Source of the DNA: Heligmosomoides polygyrus polygyrus
Lineage: Eukaryota; Nematoda; Chromadorea; Rhabditida; Heligmosomidae
NCBI GenBank assembly: GCA_947396885.1
Contig: OX377201.1
Coordinates: 6,806,934 to 6,870,933 of the forward strand
Direction of reading: 5' to 3'
DNA length: 64,000 nt
The notes under the pieces were generated by a model. The model saw nothing but the letters and a program-made list of their open reading frames with translations, was not told the DNA's origin and did not search any database. Of this stretch, positions 21,701 through 33,700 are shown in pieces. Position numbers and translations under genes: made by a program. Every line of letters starts with the position of its first letter. The first letter of the stretch is position 1.

Positions 21701-24700
21701 GTAGACAGACGCTGTGACTGTGGACTCACTATCCAGCAACCCCCAGTAAAACATGCCTTCTGGGGCCGGATTCATCAACAATTAAACCCGTGGGTATGCG
21801 GGGTATATGGGGTAGAGATAAGATAAGAGTCAGATAGAGATAATGCAAGAGTCGGAGACGCAGACTTCATCGTGGGCATCTCTACCCCTTATACCCACAG
21901 GTAAGTCGTTGATAAATCCGACCCCTGGTGCCTTCTGAGCTCAACAGAGGGGCGTCCGGAACAAGGTCGATCTTCGACAGCGAGATATCTCCAGCCTTGA
22001 GGCGCTGATATCAACGGGCCACTGTGGAATAGTGAATGACTTCCTCCTTGAATGCAGAGCAGATGTTGGAGGCTGCAGTCCTCGTGAATGGCCTTGCAGA
22101 AATTCGTAGAAGACGATAGGTCGTAGGATGCTGCTGCTCAACGTTGACATTGTTGCTACATTCGTACTCGACGAGGTCTTATACAGTATGCTTGACGAAA
22201 GAAGCTTCGAGAATGTACTGTGACGTCACCATACAAGATTAATGCTGTAAGGGCTTTCACAAATATAACAGGCAGAAGCGTAAAGTGTTGCAAGACTTTT
22301 CGATCAACCCAATCTCATTCAGCCGAATATCCAAGAAAATACTTAAAAAATGACCGACCTCGTCAGACCACTATCGTAGTCATTGGAAAAATAGTAGGTG
22401 GTGAAGGTCAGGATAGCAGGAAGGACTGAAAAATGCAAATATTTGAACAAAATTAAAACAGAAACAGAACTATAGAGCATCCATCCTAATGAACACAAAA
22501 AGAAGCGAAGGTTTTTTCAAGCAATTTCGGTGTTGAAACGAGTTTGTCTTTCCGCTGAATTCAGACGCCCTGACTGACTCTTCCTGAAGTTCTATGAAAG
22601 GTCGGTGTGCACTCACATATTCCGAGTCCGATGACAGAACACGGACGAGAACAGCACTGCTCGTCCTCGTCCTTCACTCGCTCGTGCGACATCAACACCG
22701 CTCGAATCGAGCTCACCACCAGAAACAACGTCGCCGTTACCGATATGATGGAGAACTGCAGGATCAGGTGGAGAGCCGGCGACAGCGAGAACGGATCGCC
22801 AACCTGAAACGTGAGGGAAACTATTGTAGCACCACCAAACCAATCTCAAGTCAAGGCAACTGCTCTTCGATGCAAATCTGAAGAAGGAAGGGGGGGGGGA
22901 GGGTTACCCTCTACCTTTTTAATAACTGGTTACTTTACCCTGACCTCAGCCCAGACCTCTAAGAGTCCTTCTACAGTTAGTATGCACTCGTATCCGCCGC
23001 TAGCGTCTTTGCCTCAAAAGTTTTTGCACAAAATTTCTAGACGTTAAAGAATGGGAACAAAGGACGGGGTCACTCATCCCTTTGGAATACGCCACGCATT
23101 CCATTCCCACGGGATGTGGTGGAGCAGATTGGAATGCGTGTTTAGCCAATACTACGGCTTGCGATGACCAACCAATGAAAAACTCAATGTTTTGACCTTC
23201 CGAAGCAAATGGAAGGCTTGGTTAGCCTAGGCGGGATATCCGAACCAGCACCTGGGATCGGGTGCATGCAGGAGGTGGCGCCTCCTCCAATGGCACTACC
23301 CAGCAGCTACTTCCTAAGAAACACTAATTTAAGCCGCATGTAGAGCAGTCTCAGAGTGTTGCTCTCATGTGCACTCCGATTCAGCTCCCAGTTCAGGCCC
23401 CGCCCAGGCCAAATAAGCCTCGCATTCCTCAGAGGTTGGAGAATTCGATCGAGGGGCCGGATTCGTCAAGCAGTGGGTATAGGTAGAGATACCGTAAGGG
23501 AATCGTACCCACTATCCGCAGTGGGAAGCGTGTTCGACTCGTATTCATGAAAGGAATCAAGGATATGGTAGAACTAAGCCTCTCTCGAGAAGAAATGAGA
23601 TCTCACTGGAGCGTCATTTTGTCAATGGGACGCGGAATCCCGCGGCTATGCGGATATACCCACGACGATCGTCGCGGGTATTCTCTACCCACTGATATAC
23701 CCATGGTGTGGCGGGTAAGGTTTGTCATGAATGCCTCATTATGGGTACGTTTACCCCTATACCCCGCATATCCGCGGGCATAAACGTTGGTGAATCCGGT
23801 CCCAGATTTGTCTTGCTTGTTCACCGAAGCTACAGCAAGCCATTGTATAACCCAACAAGCACTAGGTGTCCTCTAGAATTAAGATGCATGGCGTAACCCT
23901 TAAAAGGATTGATTTACGGCAAGTCTTTCTTTAGGTTCAGTTTTCCTTTTGAAATTTAATCAGTCAGTGCCTAGGCAAGAAGGCACGGGTGAGAATCCAT
24001 AGAGGAGTAAGCTAGATTGCTAGAGTCGGTGGTTGAGAATATGTCCTTCGGTATACAGTTGTTCACACCGTTCACCTCAAACTTGGGTAATTAAAGCAAA
24101 ACTTTAATATACAAATACAGTACATATTAGGGCGTCCTAAAAACATCTTACAAAAGAATGAGGAATAGAAAAAATAAAACATGAGAAGAGCGCTATGTGA
24201 GTTTTCCCATATAACTCTTTTATAGGGAGTTTTTTGTTTGCATAGCTCCACAATCTGATAAAGCTCTAAGCGAAATTCCTCACAGTATCCCACGAAATCG
24301 TCCTATGATTGCGAAAAAGTCGCGATAGCTCCCGGTCCAAGAAAAGCGAAAATACCCAAAAATCTGATTACTAAAGTTTTGGTTTAATTGTCCAAGTTGG
24401 GGTATGTGGCGTCGAACAACTGGTGTATGTGTGTACCGAAGGACATATACTGAACCACCGACTCTAGCAATCTAGCTTAAGGAGTTACAGACACTTGTAA
24501 GGTTGTTCAAATTTAGGCCAATAGGCATGATGTCCATGTTGGGTGGGACCAGTGAGCGACGTAGCTCTACGTTAATGCCTTATGTCCGTCAGTTACTCAG
24601 GGTCGCTCCATTCAAACGATCTAGCTGCAGAAAATCTTGGTAACTCTTCCCATAGTCGCTGAAGCGGCTCAGTTAGGTCTAACCGTGAGCAGCCCATTCA

Positions 24701-27700
24701 TTTCTCGAAAGGGGGCCATGCACGCCAACATCACTACAGGGGTCAGAATCATCAACGACCTACAGCAACATGAGAAAATACAGCCGAAAGCCGCGCTATC
24801 AGGAATTTCGGATGTATTTTCTCCGTTAAATCGCTGTAAGTCGTTGGTGAATCCGGCCCCAGAATGTGTAAGATCACTTTACCTGAGGGGCGATGAGGAT
24901 CACAAGGTGCACGACGAGAATCATGAACACGAAGAACAGATAGACGAGCAGCGCGAAGTCCACGGACTGGTTTCTGAAGGAAATTTTGTGAATTTGAAAG
25001 AAGCGCTAGGCCAAGTAGGTCCTAGTCTTACTTCTGAACCGCTGCCATGAAGAGCAGAAAGATGGAGCAGATCATCGAGATGAACGTGGTCACCGTCGGC
25101 AGGAGTATGCCAAGGTCTCGCATGGCGTCATCAGCGTCAAAGAAGAACGTCTCCTGCAACTCAAAAGGCCCGTGAGAAGATATCAGTCAAATCAGCGTGC
25201 GATAGCCTTACCGGTAGCAGCGAGAACACTCCCATGTGGTTCGTCTCGCATTTGACAAAGCCGTGGTAGTTGACGTCGACTCGCTTGATGCCACGGGTGG
25301 ACCAGCCGCCTTCTGGAAGAGATTCGGAGGGTTTTCGAAGAAGGATTGACGATTAGGGACACGTGGGGCGCAGTAGGAGGTGCCGGCTGCCACGTGACCC
25401 GATACCGAGCTCCTGGTTCCGATATTCCGCCCAGGCCAACCAAATGAATTGGTACCAGACCTGTCTGGGAAGGATAAAACACGGACTTGTTGATCGGCTG
25501 GCCAGCGCAAGTCATTGTCTGGACAAGTACGCGTTCCAACAACCTCCGCAACAGAAGTAGAATGCGTGGCGCAACCCAAAAGGGATTGAAACGCCATCCT
25601 TTATCCTTTTAACTGCCGACTAGAAGCTCTGAACCCACCAGCTGCATCATAGTAGACACACGTGTAATTGTGCAGGAAGTCCTTGGGCTTCAACATGATG
25701 ATCATCTTCGAGAAGTAGACATGTTCCATTGTGTCGAGCTTCAACGAAAGGACGGGGTTCCTGCAAGGGCGTACAGTATTTGGAGGAAGAAGGTCGCACC
25801 AATCATCAACGGATCAACGGTCATCCGGACCTTGAGTTGCGATCAGGGATCAGATTCATCAACCGCTTACCGCCCTCTAACGGTGAAAATACCGCCAAAC
25901 CCCTGATATGACGTTCATTAGCATCAGGTTTGGAGGTGTTTTCACCGTTAGAGGGCGGTAAGCCGTTGATGAATCTGGCCCCAGAAGGGTACCAACTCAC
26001 TCTGAACTGATGACATCGAACAGGGATGCATTCGCCATGCAAATGCTTCTCACGATGTGATCTGAGTCGGCGACGGGCAGCTGAAAAAAAATGAACTTCC
26101 ACAACTGAGGTAACAGTGCGGTAATGTGGACTACCGTACCTTCACCCGACACTTGGTGCCGAGTACGGTATCGAAGTTCTCGCTGTCCTTCACCCATTGC
26201 ATGGCTTTCATGTGGAGACCGAGATCCGGCGAGACTAGCGTGAAAGGCGCCGGTAGACGCGCGGAGAACTCGGACAGGATCGACCACATCTCCGCCTGAA
26301 AGCATAGACTGCTCTAAGAGCACAAAGTGAGTCTGATAATCAGCGCCGGTGGTGTAATGGAGTATAGTGCTCTGCCCGGTAAGCAGTAGCAGGTGCGAGT
26401 TCGAGTTCTGCCCCTGGCGCTGGAGTTTTGAACGCAGTAAAACACCGTTATAACAGCATTACATGCAACAATAGCAAAATAGATCTAATTTTGGTACAGT
26501 TAGGATTGCAATGTGAATAGAAACGCCTAGAGATCACAGCTATGGGTAAAACTACTCGTTGAATCTAAAACTCTCAGCCTTTGAAATAACTGTAATGTTT
26601 CTGGACCACGTTTCAAAAATTACGAAACATCTGAGGATTTGAATGCATATTTAACCCAAAATAAGTCACTATAAAGGGTAAAGGATAAAGCGGTCGGTGT
26701 TAGTCAACCCTTAACAGGAGGATGCGCCACGCGTTCTACTTCTACGATACATCGTGGAGGAGATTTGAAGGCGTATTTAACTTATAGTAAAGAACGACAT
26801 GGAGTGACTAGCCGATAAACGATGTAATGTTTTTTCCTTCCCAGACAAGCCTGGTACAAATTAAAAGACCAGAGAGAAAAGGATGGTTGGATCCGTCCTA
26901 GTCGGAGGGGGGGGGGCACCGCGAAGTAAACACAAACAGGGTGGTCTTCGACTAGGAAGTTCTAGATAAATGCCCTTTCGCAGACTAACTCAGGCTATTG
27001 TCTTTGTAAAATAGTTAACTTCGAGTAATTTTACCGTCGTTATCAATAAGACTCGATGAAGCCCCCCCCCCCACTAGGATAGATCCGGATGGTTTGGTTA
27101 GTTTGGGGAGAAAATCCCTATCAGGAACCTGGAATCAGGTGCACGCGGCAACCGGTGGCTTCTCCGACTGCGCTACCACAAGTTGTTATAGCTGACGAAT
27201 AAATCATCGTCCTATAAGGCCTTTGGGCGCCTCTAGCGCACTCGGAGCAGGAGCCGACTGTCGCCTGCACCCAATACCAGGTTCCTCGTTCGGATTTCCC
27301 GGCCAGGCCAACCAAGCCTTTCATCCCTCCGCGGTTGGTGAATTGATATCAGACTTGGCTGGGAAGGATAAAGCGCTGACTTGCTCATCGGCTGGCCACC
27401 GCAAGTCATTGTATGACGAGATACACATCCATTCAAATCACCTCCACGACATCCTGTAGAAGTAGAATGCGTGGCGCATCCCAAAAGAGAATGAGTAACG
27501 CCGTCTTTTATCCTGTTATCCTTTATAGAACCTATAAAACTCCAGTTCTTCTCGGGGTTGCTGAATTGGTAACAGGTTAGTCTAATGCAGTTACTTGTTG
27601 TTCGGCTGTTCATCGTATATTTTTTTACTATTTTATGTTATTGGTTATTTTTTGCCATTAGTTTTGCAAATATGCATTCACACGGAGTCCACGATATCTT

Positions 27701-30700
27701 TCAGACACAGAATGCGTGGCGCATTCCAAAGAGGTACTGACTAACGCTGAACTTTGTTTATTACGGATTTCAGGGGAGTCTGGCTAGGCTCTAGGCCGGC
27801 TGACTGCAGGCTCATCGCAATACAAAGGATAAAGGACGGCGTTATTCAATTCCTTTTGGTTTTGCGCCACGCATTCTACTTCTACGGGATGTCGTGGAGG
27901 CGATTTGAATGCGTATTTGGCCATACAATGACTTGCGGTGGCCAGCCGATGAACAAGTCAGCGCTTTATCCTTTCCAGACAAGTCTGGTACCAATTCACC
28001 GACCCCGGAGAGATGGAAGGCTTGGTTGGCCTGGACGGGAAATCCGAACCAGGAACCTGGTATCGGGTGCAGGCGACAGTCGGCGCCTCTTCCAACTGCG
28101 CTACACGCGTCCATCGCAATATAGAGAACTAAAATTACACTACAATTTTACTGCTACTATTGGACAGAAAAACGAGTAGTGTTTATATACCGTTTTCACG
28201 TCGAATTGGACACTCTCTTCTAAGCTAGCTTCAAGACTTGAAATCAAAGCGAACTCTTCCAAATCGAAATGACCTTCTAACCAGGTTAAACTGTAGACTC
28301 TCCAAGACGAATAAGTTAATTTTTTATTCAAGAAAAACTTGGTATAACATTCTTTGAAATTTTTTAGTTTACCTTACACAATAAGAATAACAATTTTATA
28401 AACTTTTTATTTTAGAGAAAAAGGTGACAAATTTAAATTTATCTTAGAACAGAGCAAACAAACAAGCGTAGAGTGCATTTAGAAATCAGCGCCATGCACT
28501 CAGAAAGTTCGCCACAACTTTTATTTGATTGGTTGTATAAATGCCACTTAGATGAACTATCAGAATGAGGATCTGCGTGCTCTTTAAAGCTGTTTTTGTT
28601 GTATATCGTTAACATATGTCAAATTCCATGCGAAAAGAAATGAATTCTGCTAACAATCGAATAAAAATCGCGACGGCTTGGAAGAGGGCACGACGTAGTC
28701 TCTTTTTGGCATCAAAAACTGCCGCATTTTTGCACCTTAAAACAAGCTTCAAACCATTATTTTTCCTCAAAAAATGAGAATTTTATAAAATTTCAAACAA
28801 TTGTTCACCTACTGGTTAGGTGAACTTAGAACTTCAACGCTTAGATGAGTGTCCAATTTGGTTTCAAAGAGTGTTTAATTTAATTTGAAAAGTGTACAGT
28901 TTGATTTGAGGTGTCCAAATTGGTTTGAAGAGTGTCTAGATCGACGTGAAAATGGCACATCTTAAGTAAATTTACTCTTGAGATGATATCTCTATCATTC
29001 TGCTTGTGCGCGAAAATTCTATTCCCTTTGTATTTTATCTTAATAAATATCTTAATAAATTGGATCTATCCTAGTCGGGGGGGGGGGCACATAACTAAAA
29101 AGTATGTAATAAATCGACTTGAGACTTACCGAGCGGCCCCTGTAGAACAAAATAGGACTTAGTTTTCGTCCAATTGTAAGCAGGCAATGTTATGTGCCCT
29201 CCTCACCATGTTAGATCTTGGGTATAACATGTCAGGCAGCGGTCAGCACGCGGCATGCGGCTTTATGCGCCCTCCTCACCATGTTAGACCCTGGTTATAC
29301 ATGTTAGACGGTGGTAGCACGCGGCAAGCCTCCACTGCTTTGCTCTTTGCCCGCCGAGACGGTTGTAAAACCACGGCGATTTTATTTTTTGTTTGTCTGT
29401 TCGTTTTTTGTTTCGTTTGGATCCTATCTTTTTCTGCAGGAGCTGGTCGGTAAGTCTCATATCGATTTATTACATGCTTTTTAGTTATGTGATTATTTTT
29501 GATTATTTTTATGCAACGAGTATTTTTTTCATAAGGCTCAGATATCTCTGCCATGGAGTTTGAGGTACCGACGTCTACCGACTTCGGTAAAATGCTGTGG
29601 ATGAGATAGCGAGGAGTAGACGCAAACTAAATAGCGTGAATAAAGGCAAAGAACGAATGAGTGTGGGCGGCTGGTATTAGAAAGACCAGTCCACCCCTAA
29701 AAACGCTATTTACTTAATCGCACGTTTAATTAAAATTCCCAACCTTTGCCAGTGAAGTGTTGCCCTGCAGTGAGTCGAAGTCGATCTGCAACACGGAGTC
29801 GATCACCAGCGCCGCTTGTTCGGCGATCTTCTGGTCGAAGTGAGCCGTTGCGGTTGGGTCGGTCGAGAAGGCTGGCACGGTGAGCAGATCGCGGATGAAT
29901 CTGAAGGCAACTGGGACCATAGGAGAGCTCTCCTAAAAAGGAGGTTAGATCGTAGAGCTCACCTGGCTACCGTATGGATCGTCGACACTCCGTTGGCGTT
30001 GAGCGCGAACGTGCCCAACATGCCCAGATGAGTGAGGACAGACGACTGAAACGGTAAGGGCGTAGTGGTGATCAGTAAGGTGCGAATTTATGACCAACTT
30101 TGGAATTAATGCTATTTAGCGCATGTGGGTGGTGTTACCTCAAACTTGGGTAACTAAACTTTGTAAGGTATAATAAAGTAAGGCATGTGGGGAGCCATGG
30201 AGCTAAGTCTAGCAAGTAATTTTCATCCCGCATCGATCCAGTTATTTTCGATGAAGGTTTTGCTTTTAACGATGAAATTATGAGCATCGATTGATAGTAA
30301 GGTGGGTTCCGTAATGGCCCCCTTTCCTTTCTCATAGAGACCTTCGTCTATGAGAAAGGAAAGGGGGCCATTACGGAACCCACCTTACTATCAATCGATG
30401 TTCATAATGACGACATACCTTACTGTATTATACCTTGCAAAGTTTAATTATCCAAGTTTGAGGTAACCTCATCCACATGATCTTGGGCGTAGTGGCGAAA
30501 CGACTATGTGTAACTAGAATAATCCGGTGCCCTACGCGGACCCTTCTGTGAGATCAGCCCGATCATGCAAAATTAAAGACCGTTGGGTTGACTTCGTTAT
30601 ATGAAAGCAAAATCAACCAATGGAGCCGCAGCAATTCACCAAAACGAAGAAATCACTCAATATCGATCAATGCAATCAATTTTTAAGCAGAGTTAGGCTT

Positions 30701-33700
30701 TGGGCTGGTATCCACTACATATAATGACAAAGGGAAACGCCACCCCTAAAAATAGCAGCCAGACTGCGATTTTGCCTCACAAATCCACGCTATCGATCGA
30801 TATTGATTGGACAGCTCGTACAGCATCCACTATAATTGGGTGAACCCCTCCTCAACCGATCAATACTTCTCAGGGGCCGAAAGATCTGATCGATATTTAT
30901 TGACAGAACGATGTTGTTGGCTCGTGTAACGTCTGTCTATTGGTTACCACATCCAAGTCAATTGGCGAAAAGTGTACAAATATCGACGTATTGATCGATT
31001 TTGAGTGGCGTATCAATACTTTCCTTGTCCCCATTGTAAGGCCGCGGTTATACTTCCAACGCCGAGCGACGCGACGGCATGTATAGTGGCCATATTAAAA
31101 TTGGGCGACGCGATCGATCAATTTGGCCACTTTACATGTCGTCGCGTCGCTCTGCGTCGGAAGTATAAACGGGGTCTAATGCGTGGCGTCGCGTCGCTCG
31201 GTGTCGAAGTATAAACGGGGCCTAACGCTGACTGCCCAGTGTGGATCTATGTAGAATTTAAAAGGCAAGACTTGGTCAGCCGATAAGAGTAGCCAGACTG
31301 CTTTACATTTAAAAATCCTATTAGAGAGTTAGCCGTAGTTTATACTTGCCCGTCACGGGGCGCAACACCACGAGTGTGATAGATATCGATCGGGCGGTGC
31401 GAAAAATCGATATCTATGACACTCGTGGTGCCGCGCCGCGTGGCGGCGCAAGTTATAACTACGGATTAAACTGTCCGCCTGTCAGTCGGCGCAAAATTAA
31501 TGGCCGCTAAACGAACTTCCCAGCGTTTATAATCGTACAGACTGGCATCACCAAACAATGCCTTGTGATGAGCAGCTCCAAACTCAAGTGATAGAACAGT
31601 CAATGAGCACGATTTATAGGAAGCACTTGAAGGTCTTTTCTTGCAGGAATTGAGATAAACTTGTGTTGACCCGGCATCGAGAACAGACATATACCAGGTA
31701 CCAGATAATTTGGTCAGCCTGGGGTTACTGTCAGCTTCAAATCTTCCTTTAATCCTCACAGTCCACCTGCGTCAGACGAGTTCTCGACCATTGTCCCCAG
31801 ATTACTGTAGGGTAATGGTAGCGGGTAATTAGGCAGCAGTCGATCAATCACCGTACCTGCGGCTTGCATTTGTCCATCTCCTTCTGTCGAGCCCAGACCG
31901 CCCGTCCGAGATGCTTGTTCCACTCGCAGGCGCGTTCCACCTTCTGCTTGTCGCTCTCCGTGTTATAGGGACCTGAACGGTGGACATTCTGAACTCTTCT
32001 GACCTCTAAGGGCACCCCCTAACGATAAGTGCTGTCGGAGCGGTCTTACATGGCACTTGCACGGTGGCGTTCGCCGACGCTTCCCTCCAGTCCAGTCCGC
32101 CGTAGGAGTCGACGGTCTTCTCGGGTTGGCAGTTGTCTGAAATCGCCTCGAATCACCTTCATCACGCTGCCCTGCCTCGCCCCCTCGCCTCGCTGATCCC
32201 GCGCACGTCGCACTCGATGAGGCCTAATGGGTGTCAGTTGTGGGTGTTTGGCGCAATTAAGTGCCGGCTTGAGGTGTTGTTTCCGGGGTGCTTGAGGGGG
32301 TCTTGCCGACACCGCTAAGGGGCTTCGCGGCTCGGTCAGCCAAGCGCGGAAATTGACGACGTATCTAAGCGATTGGGCCAATCTAGCCGAGCCGGCGGCC
32401 GGCCGCGTGCATTTATAATGGATGGACGAACAGTTATGACCCGGAGATGAAAGCCGTAAGCGATTGCGCAAGCGCCGCATGCTCAGCAAATACGATGGGA
32501 TTGACGCTGTTGTAATCAGAAGCGCTCGCGGAGAGCCGCGTCTGGCCGGAAGTTGCTGGAATTGAGAGCCGAAGGGCCTTAAAGGACGCGCAGATGAAGG
32601 GTGTGGGAGTTACATCCGTGAGTGGAGCATAGGAATTCGCTGATCTTATGACGGCCCCAAACTACCCAAAGGGTCTCCTGGGCATTCTAGCGCCACCTAC
32701 TAACCAGTTTTGTCGCAGCCAACACCGACGAAGCCGTGGAAGCACTGGCAGTGCGCACCACGACTGTCGACGAACTGCTCGAGACGATTGAAGGCACCGT
32801 AGTAGCACAGCGGGACGCCTCCTGAAGCGCACTCGCCGTCGCACGTCAGGTCTGAATAGATTCGATTAGTCACAGCCTTAATTGTGAAGAAAAGTGGAAT
32901 ACGGTACCGTTCTGGAATACGGTGAACCGCTGCCATTCACTAGGCGTCTCGCCATTTCCATCCACCGCTGCCACTTTGAACGTGAAGTTACCGGACGGTG
33001 AGATCGCAACCTGCAATAGGAAATGAGCTTCTATGATGCTATTTCTGGCTTACGGTGCTGGGATTCTAAAGATCAAGCTAAATAAAAAAAGGTCGATAAA
33101 CTTCCTCTTTTACGCATTTTCAAAAATATTAGGGTGGGTCAAAAGTAATGCGACAAATTCAACAAATTTCTCTTTATAACTCAATTACAATTCAACGGTG
33201 CCGAGGAGTGTATTCGCCATTAAGGTCAATGACCTTGCTGTCATCGATCAGCCAACTTCCTGGTCCCATCCTTCCTGAACTGTTTGGGCCTGGTGCTGAT
33301 CTACTGCTCGTCATGGTGGTCGAGGTCTGCTTGAGTCTTTGTGTCGCTTCCGACCATGAAGTCCTGTAGGCTCAAGAAGTATGTAGTGGTAGTCGCATGG
33401 AGAGATGTCCGGCGAATACGGTGGGTGACGCATGTGAACGTAGCCGAACTGAGCAAGCTTCTATCCGTGGTCGCTTTTGCCCAATGGGGTGCGGCGTTGT
33501 CGAAGAAGAGGAACTTCTTGAAGCGCTGAGGCCGAATAAGTGCGAGTCGCCAGTCCATCTCTTCTATTTCGTTCACCATGGCCTTGGAGTCCCTCGTCGT
33601 GCTTTTGGAAAACAGCTTCCAGTATACCGGTCTATGGGCGCAGACCCAAAAGCTCAGGTGCTTCTCGCCGTGAACATCCCGCCGAACAGGTCACCAGGCC

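Larger units (their letters stand above)
20425..22312 (-). mobile_element. mariner relic bloated by nested MITEs
   Basis: TIRs TTAGATTGATCGAAAAGTC and GACTTTTCGATCAACCCAA. Minus-strand transposase pieces APDLAPSDYHLIRVL (third Asp), LDSESTVTASVYAIQLR and VEQQHPTTYRLLRI. Interrupted by at least five short-TIR MITEs. In the intron between receptor exons 21 and 22. Confidence 0.83.

Noticed and set aside
32046..32489. Minus-strand frame of 147 codons around the HormR exon
   Set aside because: It reads in a different frame through exon 10 and the upstream intron; the phase-matched exons explain the conserved cysteines.
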